Under the pieces are notes generated by a model. The model was given only the letters and a program-made list of their open reading frames with translations. It did no database searches and was not told the origin of the DNA. A stretch of DNA of 64,000 nt from JARFQH01 sp963825595 (GTDB lineage Bacteria > Desulfobacterota > Desulfobacteria > Desulfobacterales > SG8-13). Positions within the stretch are counted from its first letter, which is position 1, and the number at the start of each line of letters is the position of its first letter. This document shows positions 26,233 to 35,642 of the stretch, piece after piece. The stretch covers positions 156,658-220,657 of the forward strand of contig CAWGUE010000011.1 in assembly GCA_963825595.1 (NCBI GenBank), written 5' to 3'. Both the position numbers and the translations under genes were made by a program.

Positions 26233-28167
26233 ATGGCCGACAAACCGGAAAATGATGGGGCTGCAGGCCAGATAGAAAATTCCGCTGAACGCATCCCATC
26301 ACCGTTTGATACCGCCGGTGCGTCCGATTCAGAGCCCGGGGATGAGATTGATGAAAACGAAATCAAGGAACTGAGTCAGGAAGAAATATCTGCCCTTATT
26401 TCACCGGTATCCACCGACGAGAACGCTGCCGCACCAGAGGGCCCAGCCAAGAACGGGCCATTGGGTCAGCGGCAAGCGCTGAATGGCGTTACCGGTGAAA
26501 TTGAGGCGCAGGCCGATATGCCTATTCAAAAAAAGGCTGATCGACTGGAACCCCATAGCGAAGTTAACGGTGTTAACGAATCAGTGGAATCAAAGGATGT
26601 CACCGAATCACCTGATATCGAACACGAAATCGGTCCCGGGGTCAAAAACGCACGCGTTGATGCGGACACTCGTGAGAATCTCTCGGATACGGAACCGCCC
26701 GGAGGAGACCTTACCCTTGACAGAGAGCCAGACCCTGATGTCGAAGGCGACGGCGAACATGACCTCGAAATCACTGCCGCTGTGCGTCACGATGATGCCG
26801 TCGACGGGGATGATGAAGAGCCCTTGGAATCTGCGGACGAAGACATTTGCGACGTAAACGGGTCAGGCGGTCCGGAGCATAAATCTCATACCGCCCACAT
26901 CCGAACTCTCGGAACCGTTTTAGCCGGATGCCTCATTCTGGTCGGAATCTGCGGGTTTGTGCTTATCCGGAATCATCGCCCGGCACCATTGTCGAAAACA
27001 AAGTTAACGTCTCCTGTAGCGTCGTCAATAGCATTGTCAGGATCGACAACTGAGCAAGAAGACGCCTCACCAGGGGATTTTCATCCTGACGCTGCCGCCG
27101 CATCCGCTGAACACGCATCAGACCATATCCCTCAGAACCCTGTGCAGGAAAATCAGGAACAACTCGAAAAAGTCAGAAATCAAATGTTGGTCAGGGCGGG
27201 GATATTAACCGATCTCCAGGGCCAATACCGGACCGGTATTGGCCGGCTGGAAGAGGAAATACGAGCGGAAATCCGTTACGGGAACATCCAGTCGCTGGAC
27301 CAGGCTCACAAAAAAAAGAAAATTGAATACCAGCTCCACGCGATACAGCGGCGACTGGGCTACATCGAACAACTCGAAAAACCGGTTCGCTGGTTGAATA
27401 AAGGCAGCGAAGAGCTTTTGTTCCTGCAACGCAAACACGACATTGAATCATTGGTGATGCCGGTATGCCGAGAAATCACCACTGAACGCCTGATCGCCGA
27501 AGGCAATGCCGCCATGAGTCGTTACGCCCATGACGCCGTGCAGGCCCAGCTGAAAGTCGACCTCAAAACGGCCCGGTATCCTTCGCTCAGCCAAATCTGG
27601 CAGAGTGTGCAGCCGGTGGGTGAAAATACAACCGTCGCGGAGACCGCACTCGGGCAGAAAGGTCCTCAGAGTGAACTTTCCGGGGGAGGTGAATCGGCCA
27701 GGAATCAGGCGATCTGGCGTGAGATCTGTACCGGCCAATTCGACCGTAAATGCCACCTCACGGCATTGTCTGCCGATGCTGCCAGTTGTCTGGCGGCCTG
27801 GAGTGAACCCGACCTTTTTATCAACCGTGTCTACCGCCTGACTCCGAATACCGCCCGGAATTTGCTCAAGTGGAAAGGCAAATGGCTGGGGCTGAACGGT
27901 TTGGTTTCGTTGTCCCCCGAAGCGGCGGGTTATTTGTTCAACTGGGATGGGGACTGGGTATCCCTCAACGGGTTGACATATCTGGACGCGGCCTCTTCGG
28001 CGTACCTGGTAAAGTGGAAAGGAAAAACACTTGAAATGATGGGGTTGTCATCGGAGTTGATGGCCCGCGACCCCCTCGCGCTCAAACATCTTTCCGCGTG
28101 GCAGAAAAAGGGAAATAAGTTGTATGTCACCGACGAGGTTCGCGAACTTATCGAAGCGGAAGGGTAA
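26233..28167 (+). CDS. Large single-span membrane protein with C-terminal LNGL-type repeats
   Basis: 644-aa protein, no overall family recognised. Residues 1-220 are strongly acidic, low complexity and cytoplasmic; a membrane helix at about 231-250 (LGTVLAGCLILVGICGFVLI) is followed by an extracytoplasmic linker, a helical/coiled region at 300-440, and at the end three to four degenerate repeats of about 25 residues: NLLKWKGKWLGLNGLVSLSP, YLFNWDGDWVSLNGLTYLD, YLVKWKGKTLEMMGLSS. These resemble the leucine-rich-like repeats common in Planctomycetes surface proteins. ATG with GGAG ten bases upstream. Forms an operon with the next gene (20 bp gap). Confidence 0.7.
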   Translation: MADKPENDGAAGQIENSAERIPSPFDTAGASDSEPGDEIDENEIKELSQEEISALISPVSTDENAAAPEGPAKNGPLGQRQALNGVTGEIEAQADMPIQKKADRLEPHSEVNGVNESVESKDVTESPDIEHEIGPGVKNARVDADTRENLSDTEPPGGDLTLDREPDPDVEGDGEHDLEITAAVRHDDAVDGDDEEPLESADEDICDVNGSGGPEHKSHTAHIRTLGTVLAGCLILVGICGFVLIRNHRPAPLSKTKLTSPVASSIALSGSTTEQEDASPGDFHPDAAAASAEHASDHIPQNPVQENQEQLEKVRNQMLVRAGILTDLQGQYRTGIGRLEEEIRAEIRYGNIQSLDQAHKKKKIEYQLHAIQRRLGYIEQLEKPVRWLNKGSEELLFLQRKHDIESLVMPVCREITTERLIAEGNAAMSRYAHDAVQAQLKVDLKTARYPSLSQIWQSVQPVGENTTVAETALGQKGPQSELSGGGESARNQAIWREICTGQFDRKCHLTALSADAASCLAAWSEPDLFINRVYRLTPNTARNLLKWKGKWLGLNGLVSLSPEAAGYLFNWDGDWVSLNGLTYLDAASSAYLVKWKGKTLEMMGLSSELMARDPLALKHLSAWQKKGNKLYVTDEVRELIEAEG

Positions 28168-28187
28168 CTCCGCAGGATTGCCTTAAC

Positions 28188-28781
28188 ATGGAGAAATTCG
28201 GACACATCAGACATCTTACCGGGATATGGTTCTGTTTTCTGTTCGCGGGGGTATTTTTATGGCCTCAGAATACATGGGGTGGTGTGGCCGGCGAACAAGT
28301 GATCGCGCAGAGAATCGAGGCCCTGATTCAGCTGCAGGCTGAACTGACCGGCCGCCTCAACTCGGCCCGTTCCATCCGAGCCGACCTCATGACACAGGAT
28401 AGAGCGTTCGTGCAAGAAATCATGGCGGCCCGTGAGCACCTGAGTGAAACGACGTATGACGCTGCCATTGCAAATCATCGTATCCGCAATAACCTGAAAC
28501 TGGTTCAACTGGTCACGGGATATTGCCACGCGCTTGACGAGAGGATCGCCACCTGTCGGCATGGCCTTGTTAAATTGAAATATCTCATCAACCGCGCAGA
28601 GGACGAGTTAAAATTGTATAAAGCGCTGAACAGTTTCGATCCAGCTGATCTCCTGAATCAAATCGAACAAGTGATTGCCGAATATCAGGCTGAAATTAAT
28701 TCAGATTTAATCGAATCGGGTAAGATGGTGATTCGCTCCTGTGAAAGCATCTGGCAGGATGTAATAGCGGGCAGACTGTAA
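28188..28781 (+). CDS. Exported coiled-coil protein of unknown function
   Basis: 197-aa protein with an N-terminal signal sequence (IRHLTGIWFCFLFAGVFLWP, then QNTWGG) and a mostly helical mature part (VIAQRIEALIQLQAELTGRL, RAEDELKLYKALNSFD). Two Cys (YCHA, TCRHG) might form a disulfide. It follows the LNGL-repeat membrane protein after 20 bases, so both are probably co-expressed and act in the envelope. No homologue family recognised. Confidence 0.65.
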   Translation: MEKFGHIRHLTGIWFCFLFAGVFLWPQNTWGGVAGEQVIAQRIEALIQLQAELTGRLNSARSIRADLMTQDRAFVQEIMAAREHLSETTYDAAIANHRIRNNLKLVQLVTGYCHALDERIATCRHGLVKLKYLINRAEDELKLYKALNSFDPADLLNQIEQVIAEYQAEINSDLIESGKMVIRSCESIWQDVIAGRL

Positions 28782-28814
28782 TACCGTTTTATCGGCAAAC
28801 CGCGAGACGACCCG

Positions 28815-29021
28815 TCATTCGCCGTCTGAATCCTCGACGAGGTCCGAATCGGTATTTCGCGCCCGGTTCTCACGTGAATATAAATAGAAACAGACAGACA
28901 GGCTGAAAAGATACACCGCGAAAAAGAAATACAATAGGGAATCCTGAGATTTGAATCCCAGAATGAAAAATCCGATCGCGCTGTAGAAAAGGAGTTTGGT
29001 TCGCATATATTCGTTGCTCAT
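28815..29021 (-). CDS. Small two-span membrane protein
   Basis: 68-aa protein with two hydrophobic segments (LLFYSAIGFFILGF and LLYFFFAVYLFSLSVCFYLY) and an acidic tail (DSDLVEDSDGE). Convergent with the exported coiled-coil gene. No clear ribosome site, so it may be spurious, but composition is that of a real membrane protein. Confidence 0.45.
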   Translation of the reverse strand: MSNEYMRTKLLFYSAIGFFILGFKSQDSLLYFFFAVYLFSLSVCFYLYSRENRARNTDSDLVEDSDGE

Positions 29022-29342
29022 AGTATCTGGGGCAGGTGGTAAAATTTATTGGCCCGGCCCCTTTGATGTCATTATCGGCCGAAATGGAAAAATCTAAAGT
29101 CTTCGGCAAGCGTCTATGACCAAATTGAGCGATATTTAAGTTTGTCATTTCGAAAATATGAAACGTTCAACTTGGGTATGAGAAACTGCGGTCCATGTGC
29201 ACCCGTCCGAAAATGGAACCATGATAGCGAATTGTCATGATTTTCAGGGTTTTGGCTTGAATAACAGGCATGAATCACGTATAATATTCAGGTATTCTGT
29301 GCGGTCGCACCTTATATTTCCCGAACATAAAGGTGAAACAAT
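29022..29342. other. Intergenic region with promoter
   Basis: About 320 bases; the only clear signal is the sigma-70 promoter at 29257-29285 for the lipoprotein gene. Confidence 0.5.
29257..29285 (+). promoter_or_regulatory. Sigma-70-type promoter
   Basis: TTGAAT (29257-29262), exactly 17 bases, then TATAAT (29280-29285), a near-consensus promoter 57 bases upstream of the lipoprotein ATG. Predicted start about 29292. Confidence 0.75.
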
Positions 29343-29753
29343 ATGAAAAGACGTATTGCACTTACCGTCCTGCTGCTTTTCACCTTTTCCGCCTTGGTTT
29401 CATGCAACGCCCCCCCCAAACCGACCCCCGAAGAAAAAGCGGTTTTGGATTCGTTGAAAACGCTCCAACAGGGATATGACAGGCAGATTAGCGTCGATGA
29501 ATTTGCCCTGCTGCTGGCGGTCGCATCCAATACCATCGATGATCTCAAAAAAACGGCTAGCGGAAACAGCTGTTTTTTGAACGCCGCCAACCGGTGCTAT
29601 TCATCGTATGAAATCAGTCAGAAAGCCTGGAAGTTGAAGGAAGAAGCCCCCAATGAGAACCGGCGGGTGGATTTGGAAACCACGCTGTCGTTTACGATCG
29701 GTTTTGCCGCGATCAGCCTGGCCAAGGCCAACGAGTGCTTTTTACGAAAATAG
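29343..29753 (+). CDS. Putative lipoprotein
   Basis: 136-aa lipoprotein of unknown function. Signal peptide MKRRIALTVLLLFTFSALVS ends at a lipobox Cys, then a Pro-rich linker (NAPPKPTPEE) and a helical domain with three more Cys (NSCFLNAANRCYSSYE and ECFLRK at the end), which may form disulfides. AAGGTG ribosome site and a good sigma-70 promoter precede it. Convergent with the coiled-coil gene downstream. Confidence 0.75.
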   Translation: MKRRIALTVLLLFTFSALVSCNAPPKPTPEEKAVLDSLKTLQQGYDRQISVDEFALLLAVASNTIDDLKKTASGNSCFLNAANRCYSSYEISQKAWKLKEEAPNENRRVDLETTLSFTIGFAAISLAKANECFLRK

Positions 29754-29809
29754 CCGCCCCGGAGTCGTAGATTCGGTGAACGATAAAATTCGGTTTGGAT
29801 TCCTCGGTA

Positions 29810-30652
29810 TTAATCCAGGTTCTGTTCGATGATCTTACCGGTACCGGCTGGCTCCTGTCCCGGGGAGGCGGGTGCTGGAGGAACTGCTGCCGCTAATTGG
29901 CGCAAGGACTGTCGGGTTTGCTGAAGGTCTTTGTCCAATTTGCGGAGATCGGATCGGATGGCTATAATTTTCTTCTCAACGTCACCGGAGAGCACCGTCA
30001 ACTTCTGCTGCTGTTTGTCAAGCTCCAGTAGAAGGGTTCTACGGTCTATTTTGCTGTCGATCAGTGTGCTGTAATCACCGATATCTCTTCGAAAAGTTTC
30101 GATTTCGCCGCCGATTTTTTCGAATTCGGTCGACAGCGTCGCCACCTTTTCGTCCAGCGCGTCATTGCGGGTGCTCACCTGAGTGGCAAGGGCCGTCAAT
30201 TTGCCGCCCAGGCTTTCCTGCTCTTTCTTGTCGGCTTTGCCCGCATCGATTTTTTTCAGTTCACTACCGGCCTGTTTCAGACTGCTTTCCAGCTTGCCGA
30301 CCTCTTTTTTCAGATCCTCAATGAGCTTTTCGGTTCCGGCTGATTTTTCGGTTATCCCGGTTTCCAGTTGCGCGAGTTTCGCCGTTAGGTCCTGTATTTG
30401 CTGGGCGAAGCCCCGTGACAGTTCCTCAACCGATTGATTGCCGCTGGACTGGTTTTGTATGACCCGGCCTTTGAGATCAAGGTAGAGGAAAAACAGGGCA
30501 ATACCGATCAGGCAGGGGATGATGATGGCCAGGACGGTGATCCTTCTGCTTAGCTTGGCTATGCGATTGTCCTCGGGGGCGACGCGCAGCACCTCGTCAG
30601 GGTTTTCCTCGTCATCTCCGAAGGTGAAATCGTCTGAATTTTGATCGCTCAT
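29810..30652 (-). CDS. Membrane-anchored coiled-coil protein
   Basis: 280-aa protein of unknown function. An acidic cytoplasmic head (about 1-38) leads to one membrane helix (VLAIIIPCLIGIALFFLYLD, about 40-60) and then a long coiled-coil of about 180 residues (repeated LEK/LSE heptads) ending in a Pro/Ala-rich tail (VPPAPASPGQEPAG). It begins six bases after guaA on the same strand and should be co-transcribed, although no functional link is evident. Confidence 0.7.
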   Translation of the reverse strand: MSDQNSDDFTFGDDEENPDEVLRVAPEDNRIAKLSRRITVLAIIIPCLIGIALFFLYLDLKGRVIQNQSSGNQSVEELSRGFAQQIQDLTAKLAQLETGITEKSAGTEKLIEDLKKEVGKLESSLKQAGSELKKIDAGKADKKEQESLGGKLTALATQVSTRNDALDEKVATLSTEFEKIGGEIETFRRDIGDYSTLIDSKIDRRTLLLELDKQQQKLTVLSGDVEKKIIAIRSDLRKLDKDLQQTRQSLRQLAAAVPPAPASPGQEPAGTGKIIEQNLD

Positions 30653-30658
30653 GATTCA

Positions 30659-32188
30659 CTATTCCCATTCAATTGTGCTGGGTGGTTTGGAGCTTATGTC
30701 ATAAACCACCCGATTGACACCTTTGACCTCGTTAATGATGCGATTGGAAATTCGGGCCAGAAAACTGTGTGGCAATTTGGCCCAGTCGGCTGTCATGGCG
30801 TCCCTGCTGGTAACGGCACGAATGGCAACGGTATTTTCGTATGTGCGGGCGTCTCCCATTACACCGACGCTTTTTATCGGCAGCAGAACGGAAAATGATT
30901 GCCACAGCTTCTTATAGTAACCGGCTTTTTTGATTTCATCAAGCAGTAGGTCATCGACTTCCCTGAGGACGTTCAATCGTCGCGAGGTGATCTCGCCGAT
31001 GATGCGTATCGCCAGACCGGGACCGGGAAACGGTTGTCGCCAGACAAGTTCATCGGGCAATCCCAGTTCTTTGCCGAGCTTGCGGACTTCGTCCTTGAAA
31101 AGATACCGCAGCGGCTCCACCAGGTTGAGTTTCATTTTGGCGGGCAACCCCCCGACGTTGTGATGGGATTTAATCACAGACGTCGGTCCGCCGAAAGCGG
31201 AAACCGATTCGATGACATCCGGGTAGAGGGTTCCCTGGGCAAGGAATTCAGCGTCTTTGATCTTGGCGGCCTCAGCTTCAAAGACCTCCATGAAAACCTT
31301 GCCGATGATCTTGCGTTTTTTCTCCGGATGGGTCACACCTTTGAGGGCTTTAAGAAATTTGCCCTGCGCATTGACAAAGCGAATGTTGATGTCAAGATGC
31401 TGTTTGAGCGTAACTTTTAGCTTCTTGGCCTCGTTTTTTCTCAGCAGACCGTTGTCGACGAAAATACAGGTCAGTTTTTTTCCGATGGCCTTGTGAATCA
31501 GCATTGCCGTCACTGACGAGTCGACCCCGCCACTCAAGCCGAGGATGACACTTTTGCTGTTGACCTGTTCATGAATTCGCTCGATCGATTCGCGTGCGAA
31601 TGACTTCATTGTCCAGGACCGGCGGCTGCGACAAACGGCAAACAGAAAATTATGGATCATTTTCCGGCCACCAGGCGTGTGCTCTACTTCGGGGTGGAAC
31701 TGGAGTCCATAGAGTTTCTTTTGGGTGTGAACAATTGCCGCAATCGGCGTATTGCCCGTCGACGCCGTCAAAGTAAACCCTGCCGGCAGGCTCTCGATGG
31801 CGTCTCCGTGGCTCATCCAGCATTGCGTCGTTGGTTTTAAATCGGCAAAAAGACCGGTCTGACTGCGAATGTTCAACTCGGCAAATCCATACTCCCGCTT
31901 TTTTGCTTGCCGGACCTTACCGCCGAGCGCATCCACCATGTACTGCATCCCGTAGCAGATTCCCAAGACCGGGATCCCCAGTCCGAAGATGGCAGCGTCG
32001 ATCTTCGGACTGTTCTTCTCGTAAATACTCGAAGGGCCGCCCGAGAGGATAATACCTTCAGGTTTTAGCGATGCGACGGATTCAATGGAAATGGTTGGCG
32101 GCTCGATCACGCAATAAACGCGACTTTCTCTGACCCTTCGGGCGATGAGTTGGTTGTATTGCGATCCAAAATCAATGATAAGGATCAT
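30659..32188 (-). CDS. guaA: GMP synthase (glutamine-hydrolysing)
   Basis: Converts XMP, ATP and glutamine to GMP, last step of guanine nucleotide synthesis. 509 aa, the usual size. N-terminal class I glutamine amidotransferase has the nucleophile Cys78 in GICYGMQYM and the His-Pro-Glu segment FHPEVEHT; the ATP-pyrophosphatase domain starts with the PP-loop LSGGVDSSV at about 217; the C-terminal dimerisation domain ends YDISSKPPSTIEWE, which is the strongly conserved end. No guanine riboswitch recognised upstream. Confidence 0.98.
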   Translation of the reverse strand: MILIIDFGSQYNQLIARRVRESRVYCVIEPPTISIESVASLKPEGIILSGGPSSIYEKNSPKIDAAIFGLGIPVLGICYGMQYMVDALGGKVRQAKKREYGFAELNIRSQTGLFADLKPTTQCWMSHGDAIESLPAGFTLTASTGNTPIAAIVHTQKKLYGLQFHPEVEHTPGGRKMIHNFLFAVCRSRRSWTMKSFARESIERIHEQVNSKSVILGLSGGVDSSVTAMLIHKAIGKKLTCIFVDNGLLRKNEAKKLKVTLKQHLDINIRFVNAQGKFLKALKGVTHPEKKRKIIGKVFMEVFEAEAAKIKDAEFLAQGTLYPDVIESVSAFGGPTSVIKSHHNVGGLPAKMKLNLVEPLRYLFKDEVRKLGKELGLPDELVWRQPFPGPGLAIRIIGEITSRRLNVLREVDDLLLDEIKKAGYYKKLWQSFSVLLPIKSVGVMGDARTYENTVAIRAVTSRDAMTADWAKLPHSFLARISNRIINEVKGVNRVVYDISSKPPSTIEWE

Positions 32189-32334
32189 TAGAATCCTCTT
32201 GATACCGGGGTGAAGTTATTCGTCCGGCAATGGGGATGAGCCAGCGAATTGTTTGCAAACAGTGGCACCAAAGCGGCCGCGACACGTCGAAACGGTTTGC
32301 GAAAATAGGGTGAATATGGTAGACAGCGCACCAA

Positions 32335-33174
32335 ATGTCAACCGAATTGTGCTACGTTGCGTGGCGGCGGTGTGGACATCATTTGCGTCTGGGGCCAGAT
32401 CAGTTGATAGTACAAATTTATGAAATACAAACGCCGTCTGAAGCTGAAACCATGCTATCGTTGGGAGTGGACCATATCGGCAGCGTCGTTTTGTCTGCGA
32501 CTGAATGGAAAGACCCGAAAATTCACGACACTGTGCGGCTGACACAGTCTTCCGGAGGCCGAAGCAGCGTGATACCACTTTTCAACACCTTCGAAAAACC
32601 TGAATTGGTCGTGCGGGCACTGCAATATTACCGACCGGACATTGTCCACTTCTGTGATTCCCTTTCAGACGGTAACGGGACGCGTGATGCCTGCCGTAAA
32701 ATGATCGCTCTTCAGAATAGGGTCAAAAGAGAGTATCCTGATATGGCCATTATGCGGTCGATTCCCATTGCACCATCTGGCCTCGCTCACCGGGTGCCCA
32801 CTTTCGAACTGGCCGCACTGTTTGAGACGGCGAGCGATTATTTCCTGACCGACACGTTGATCGTCGAAAACGCTATGCCCTTGGAATCATCAACGGTCGA
32901 TCAGCCGGTCGACGGCTTTATCGGCATCACCGGTCGTCCCTGCGATTGGGATGTGGCGCGCAAATTGGTGGAAAATACCCGCATACCCGTCATTCTGGCA
33001 GGTGGTATATCGCCGGAAAACGTCGCAGAAGGCCTATTAAAAGTCAGGCCGGCCGGAGTCGACAGCTGTACCGGCACCAACGCTGTCGACGACCGCGGGC
33101 GCACGATACGGTTTAAGAAAGATCCCGCAAGAGTCAAACGACTGGTGCTAGCCGTCCGCGAGACCAGGCTGTGA
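32335..33174 (+). CDS. Phosphoribosylanthranilate isomerase (TrpF)-like protein
   Basis: TIM-barrel protein resembling TrpF. The C-terminal phosphate-binding part is well kept: PVILAGGISPENVAEGL and GVDSCTGTN, which aligns with the catalytic-Asp motif GVDVSSG of TrpF. The N-terminal catalytic Cys of TrpF (KICGIT) is replaced by QIYEIQ, so the standard general base is missing. About 255 residues from the TTG at about 32407; the upstream 24 codons in the listed frame may be untranslated. No other trp genes lie nearby. It probably acts on another phosphorylated sugar or is a non-isomerase paralogue. Confidence 0.65.
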   Translation: MSTELCYVAWRRCGHHLRLGPDQLIVQIYEIQTPSEAETMLSLGVDHIGSVVLSATEWKDPKIHDTVRLTQSSGGRSSVIPLFNTFEKPELVVRALQYYRPDIVHFCDSLSDGNGTRDACRKMIALQNRVKREYPDMAIMRSIPIAPSGLAHRVPTFELAALFETASDYFLTDTLIVENAMPLESSTVDQPVDGFIGITGRPCDWDVARKLVENTRIPVILAGGISPENVAEGLLKVRPAGVDSCTGTNAVDDRGRTIRFKKDPARVKRLVLAVRETRL

Positions 33175-33254
33175 GGTCAAGAGCTGCGCACCGACACCGG
33201 GCTGTGTTTCCCAGAGCCCTATGAAAGATTAATAATAGAAGGAGAACGTCATCT

Positions 33255-33818
33255 ATGTTGGATAGTTCAAATCTGCGCAAAGGCCTTAAGCTTGAAATCG
33301 ACGGCGAACCATATATCGTGGTTCAGTTCGATTTTGTTAAACCCGGTAAAGGTCAAGCCCTGTATAAATGCCGGTTGAAGAACATGATCACCGGCGCCCA
33401 ATTCGACCGCACCTACCGTTCGGGAGAAAAATTCAACGAGGCCAACCTGGAAGAAGTTGAAATGGAGTACCTGTATTTCGATGGTGAACATTACTGTTTC
33501 ATGAATACCTCGACCTACGAACAGGACCTGTTGAGCGAGGACCAGGTGGGTGACGCCAAAAATTTACTCAAGGAGAATACGGTCTGCAGTGTCCTGCTCT
33601 TCGACCGCAGAGCCATTGGCATATCACTCCCGTTTTTCGTCGAATTGAAGATAACCAAAGCTGACCCCTGGGCCAAGGGGGACACGGCCTCGGGTGACAG
33701 CAAACCGGCCACCCTCGAAACCGGTTATGAGATCCAGGTGCCGCCGTTTGTCAATGAGGGCGAGACCGTCAAGATCGATACGCGGACCGGCAATTATGTC
33801 GAGCGCGTGAAAAAATAA
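33255..33818 (+). CDS. efp: Elongation factor P
   Basis: Translation factor that relieves stalling at polyproline. 187 aa, three beta-barrel domains. The loop that carries the modified residue reads PGKGQA with Lys32, the lysine type modified by EpmA/EpmB in many proteobacteria; those enzymes are not in this window. Start ATG behind GAAGGAGAA. The C-terminal signature ETVKIDTRTGNYVERVK is complete. Monocistronic or following the TrpF-like gene (80 bp gap). Confidence 0.97.
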   Translation: MLDSSNLRKGLKLEIDGEPYIVVQFDFVKPGKGQALYKCRLKNMITGAQFDRTYRSGEKFNEANLEEVEMEYLYFDGEHYCFMNTSTYEQDLLSEDQVGDAKNLLKENTVCSVLLFDRRAIGISLPFFVELKITKADPWAKGDTASGDSKPATLETGYEIQVPPFVNEGETVKIDTRTGNYVERVKK

Positions 33819-33936
33819 TGGTTTGCTGAAAAGGCCAACCCCGTCGTTGCGGATTATTTCATCACAGTAACCCCGGGGCGGAAGCGGACGCTTTGTTCAG
33901 GCGCTCGGGAGAGCACCCCCATCCAGGTTGTAAAGA

Positions 33937-34701
33937 TTAATTCTTACTTAATTCGATATCGCCGAAGTAGGAAATCGACGATTCACCGGTGTTGTCCGAG
34001 TCGTTGGCGATGGCGATGGCGGTGATCATCGGCGGTTCCTGCTGAAACGCCTGCCGGTAGTCCTCATAAACGTTGCGCTGCTCCTCGATCCACGTGTTGA
34101 GCCGGTGTTTGCCGCTCTCTATAACGATCATCATCGATCGGCTTGAATAGGCACTGGGAATTACCGATCCTACCGGTGAACGATTGGCCCAGATATAATT
34201 GATTGCAGACGTCGGTGGATATTCTCCATAAAGCAAACGGGCGGCCTGAAATTGAAGCCTTTCCCATGCGCTGAGTTTCTCGGGTTGATATTCGAAGATG
34301 ACGTACAGCCGGGCCGAATAGTCGTCGCCATCCTTGCGGGTTTCATCGCCCTTATCGTAAACACCGCTCGTTTTCCATCGCCATTTGATAACCTGGTACT
34401 GACGGGGATCGATATGCACTTTTTTTACCAGGGCGGCATAAGAGGAGCGGCTCTCAGCACGGATAACCACTGATCCCGTATCTTTGACGAGTGAATAGGC
34501 GGTGGTTTTGGGGATGGATTTAAAGGTTTGAAATTCCCAGCCCGACGGAATGTGTTGACCTTCCGTTTCAGCAGAAAATTTACCGATTTCCAGGGAGTCT
34601 TCTGCGCCTGCGATGGCAGGCAGCGCAAACGGCATCGAGCACAAAAGCGCCACCAGCATGGTGAACCTTATCAGGTATCCTTTTCTTTTCAAAGGCAACA
34701 T
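33937..34701 (-). CDS. DUF3047 family exported protein
   Basis: Exported protein of family DUF3047, 254 aa, function unknown. Signal peptide at residues 1-32 (MLVALLCSMPFALPAIAGA core), then beta-rich domain with the family motifs KWRWKTSG, DDYSARLYVIFE, INYIWAN and RNVYEDYRQAF. The family is likely a carbohydrate- or lipid-binding jelly-roll. Monocistronic. Confidence 0.85.
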   Translation of the reverse strand: MLPLKRKGYLIRFTMLVALLCSMPFALPAIAGAEDSLEIGKFSAETEGQHIPSGWEFQTFKSIPKTTAYSLVKDTGSVVIRAESRSSYAALVKKVHIDPRQYQVIKWRWKTSGVYDKGDETRKDGDDYSARLYVIFEYQPEKLSAWERLQFQAARLLYGEYPPTSAINYIWANRSPVGSVIPSAYSSRSMMIVIESGKHRLNTWIEEQRNVYEDYRQAFQQEPPMITAIAIANDSDNTGESSISYFGDIELSKN

Positions 34702-34799
34702 GATCGACTCTCCCCGGCGTTAAAATTCTTTGCGTCGACGTCCACTGATTTAGCAACCCTCCAGCCGTTTCCGTTTGGGTCCGATAAAATTATCTTTTT

Positions 34800-35642
34800 T
34801 TATAGAAAATCAAGCAGTTGAAGCAGATCGGTTATGACCATATCGGCGCTAAGTCCCCGGCAGCGGGGATCGCCTTCTCGCAGGCGCAGGGATCTGGCAT
34901 CTCCGGCGAACAATGCCGTTTGAAAACCGGCTTCGTGCGCCGGTCCGATGTCATTGAGCATATCGTTGCCCAGATAGAGCGCTGATGACCGGGGGATTCC
35001 ATTTTGGTCCAGGTTTTTCCCCACCATTTCGAATAGGAGCGATGACGGTTTGGCTTGCCCGATCCGGTATGACAGCACGGTCAGATCCGGATCGAACCCG
35101 AGAGCGAGAAAATCAGCCTTCAAAAAATGTTCGAACAGGATCGGGGTATAAAATTGGGCATTTGATATGATCCCCATTTTGATGCCTGTGCGCCTGCAGG
35201 CGGCAAGCAGGGCATCGAGATGGGGCATGGGATAGACCGGGTTGATGATCAGTTCGAATTCCAAGGCAAATCTGTGGAGGTCTTCAGGCTGTCGGGTTTC
35301 AAGCAGTTTTCGCCAAATTCGGATGACATCCACTTCCGGATACTCGATGCCATTTCTCTTCATCAGCGTGTGTTCGGTTTCGATGGCGCTGAAAAAGGCA
35401 TCCAGCAACTGCGTCGGCGATTCCGGAATCAGGTAGCGCTGCAGCAGTTCATCCAAACCGACAACGTTCCGTTCGCACTCTACTGACGTGCCGATGTCAC
35501 CGCATCCGCAGATAAAAAGAGTTCCGTAAATATCGAACACAATGCTGTCGATCTTGCCCAGCGGTTTTCCACGCTGATCAAAACCGCTGGGAATGGGCTC
35601 GAGGGGGGTAATGTATTTGAGCCAAGAGTCACTTTTCAACAT
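34800..35642 (-). CDS. HAD-superfamily hydrolase
   Basis: 280-aa phosphatase-like protein of the haloacid dehalogenase superfamily. Motif I is FDIYGTLF (nucleophile Asp at about 34; the second Asp is replaced by Tyr, as in dehalogenase and some phosphatase subgroups), motif II GIISNAQF, motif III Lys in IGQAKPSS and motif IV LGNDMLNDI. Cap domain between I and II. It overlaps the preceding glycosyltransferase by 14 bases and is last in a PP2C-FHA-GT-HAD operon, suggesting that it dephosphorylates that enzyme's product or precursor. Confidence 0.85.
   Translation of the reverse strand: MLKSDSWLKYITPLEPIPSGFDQRGKPLGKIDSIVFDIYGTLFICGCGDIGTSVECERNVVGLDELLQRYLIPESPTQLLDAFFSAIETEHTLMKRNGIEYPEVDVIRIWRKLLETRQPEDLHRFALEFELIINPVYPMPHLDALLAACRRTGIKMGIISNAQFYTPILFEHFLKADFLALGFDPDLTVLSYRIGQAKPSSLLFEMVGKNLDQNGIPRSSALYLGNDMLNDIGPAHEAGFQTALFAGDARSLRLREGDPRCRGLSADMVITDLLQLLDFL

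Noticed and set aside
32189..32334. Purine riboswitch upstream of guaA
   Set aside because: No conserved loop-loop sequences seen in the short upstream region.
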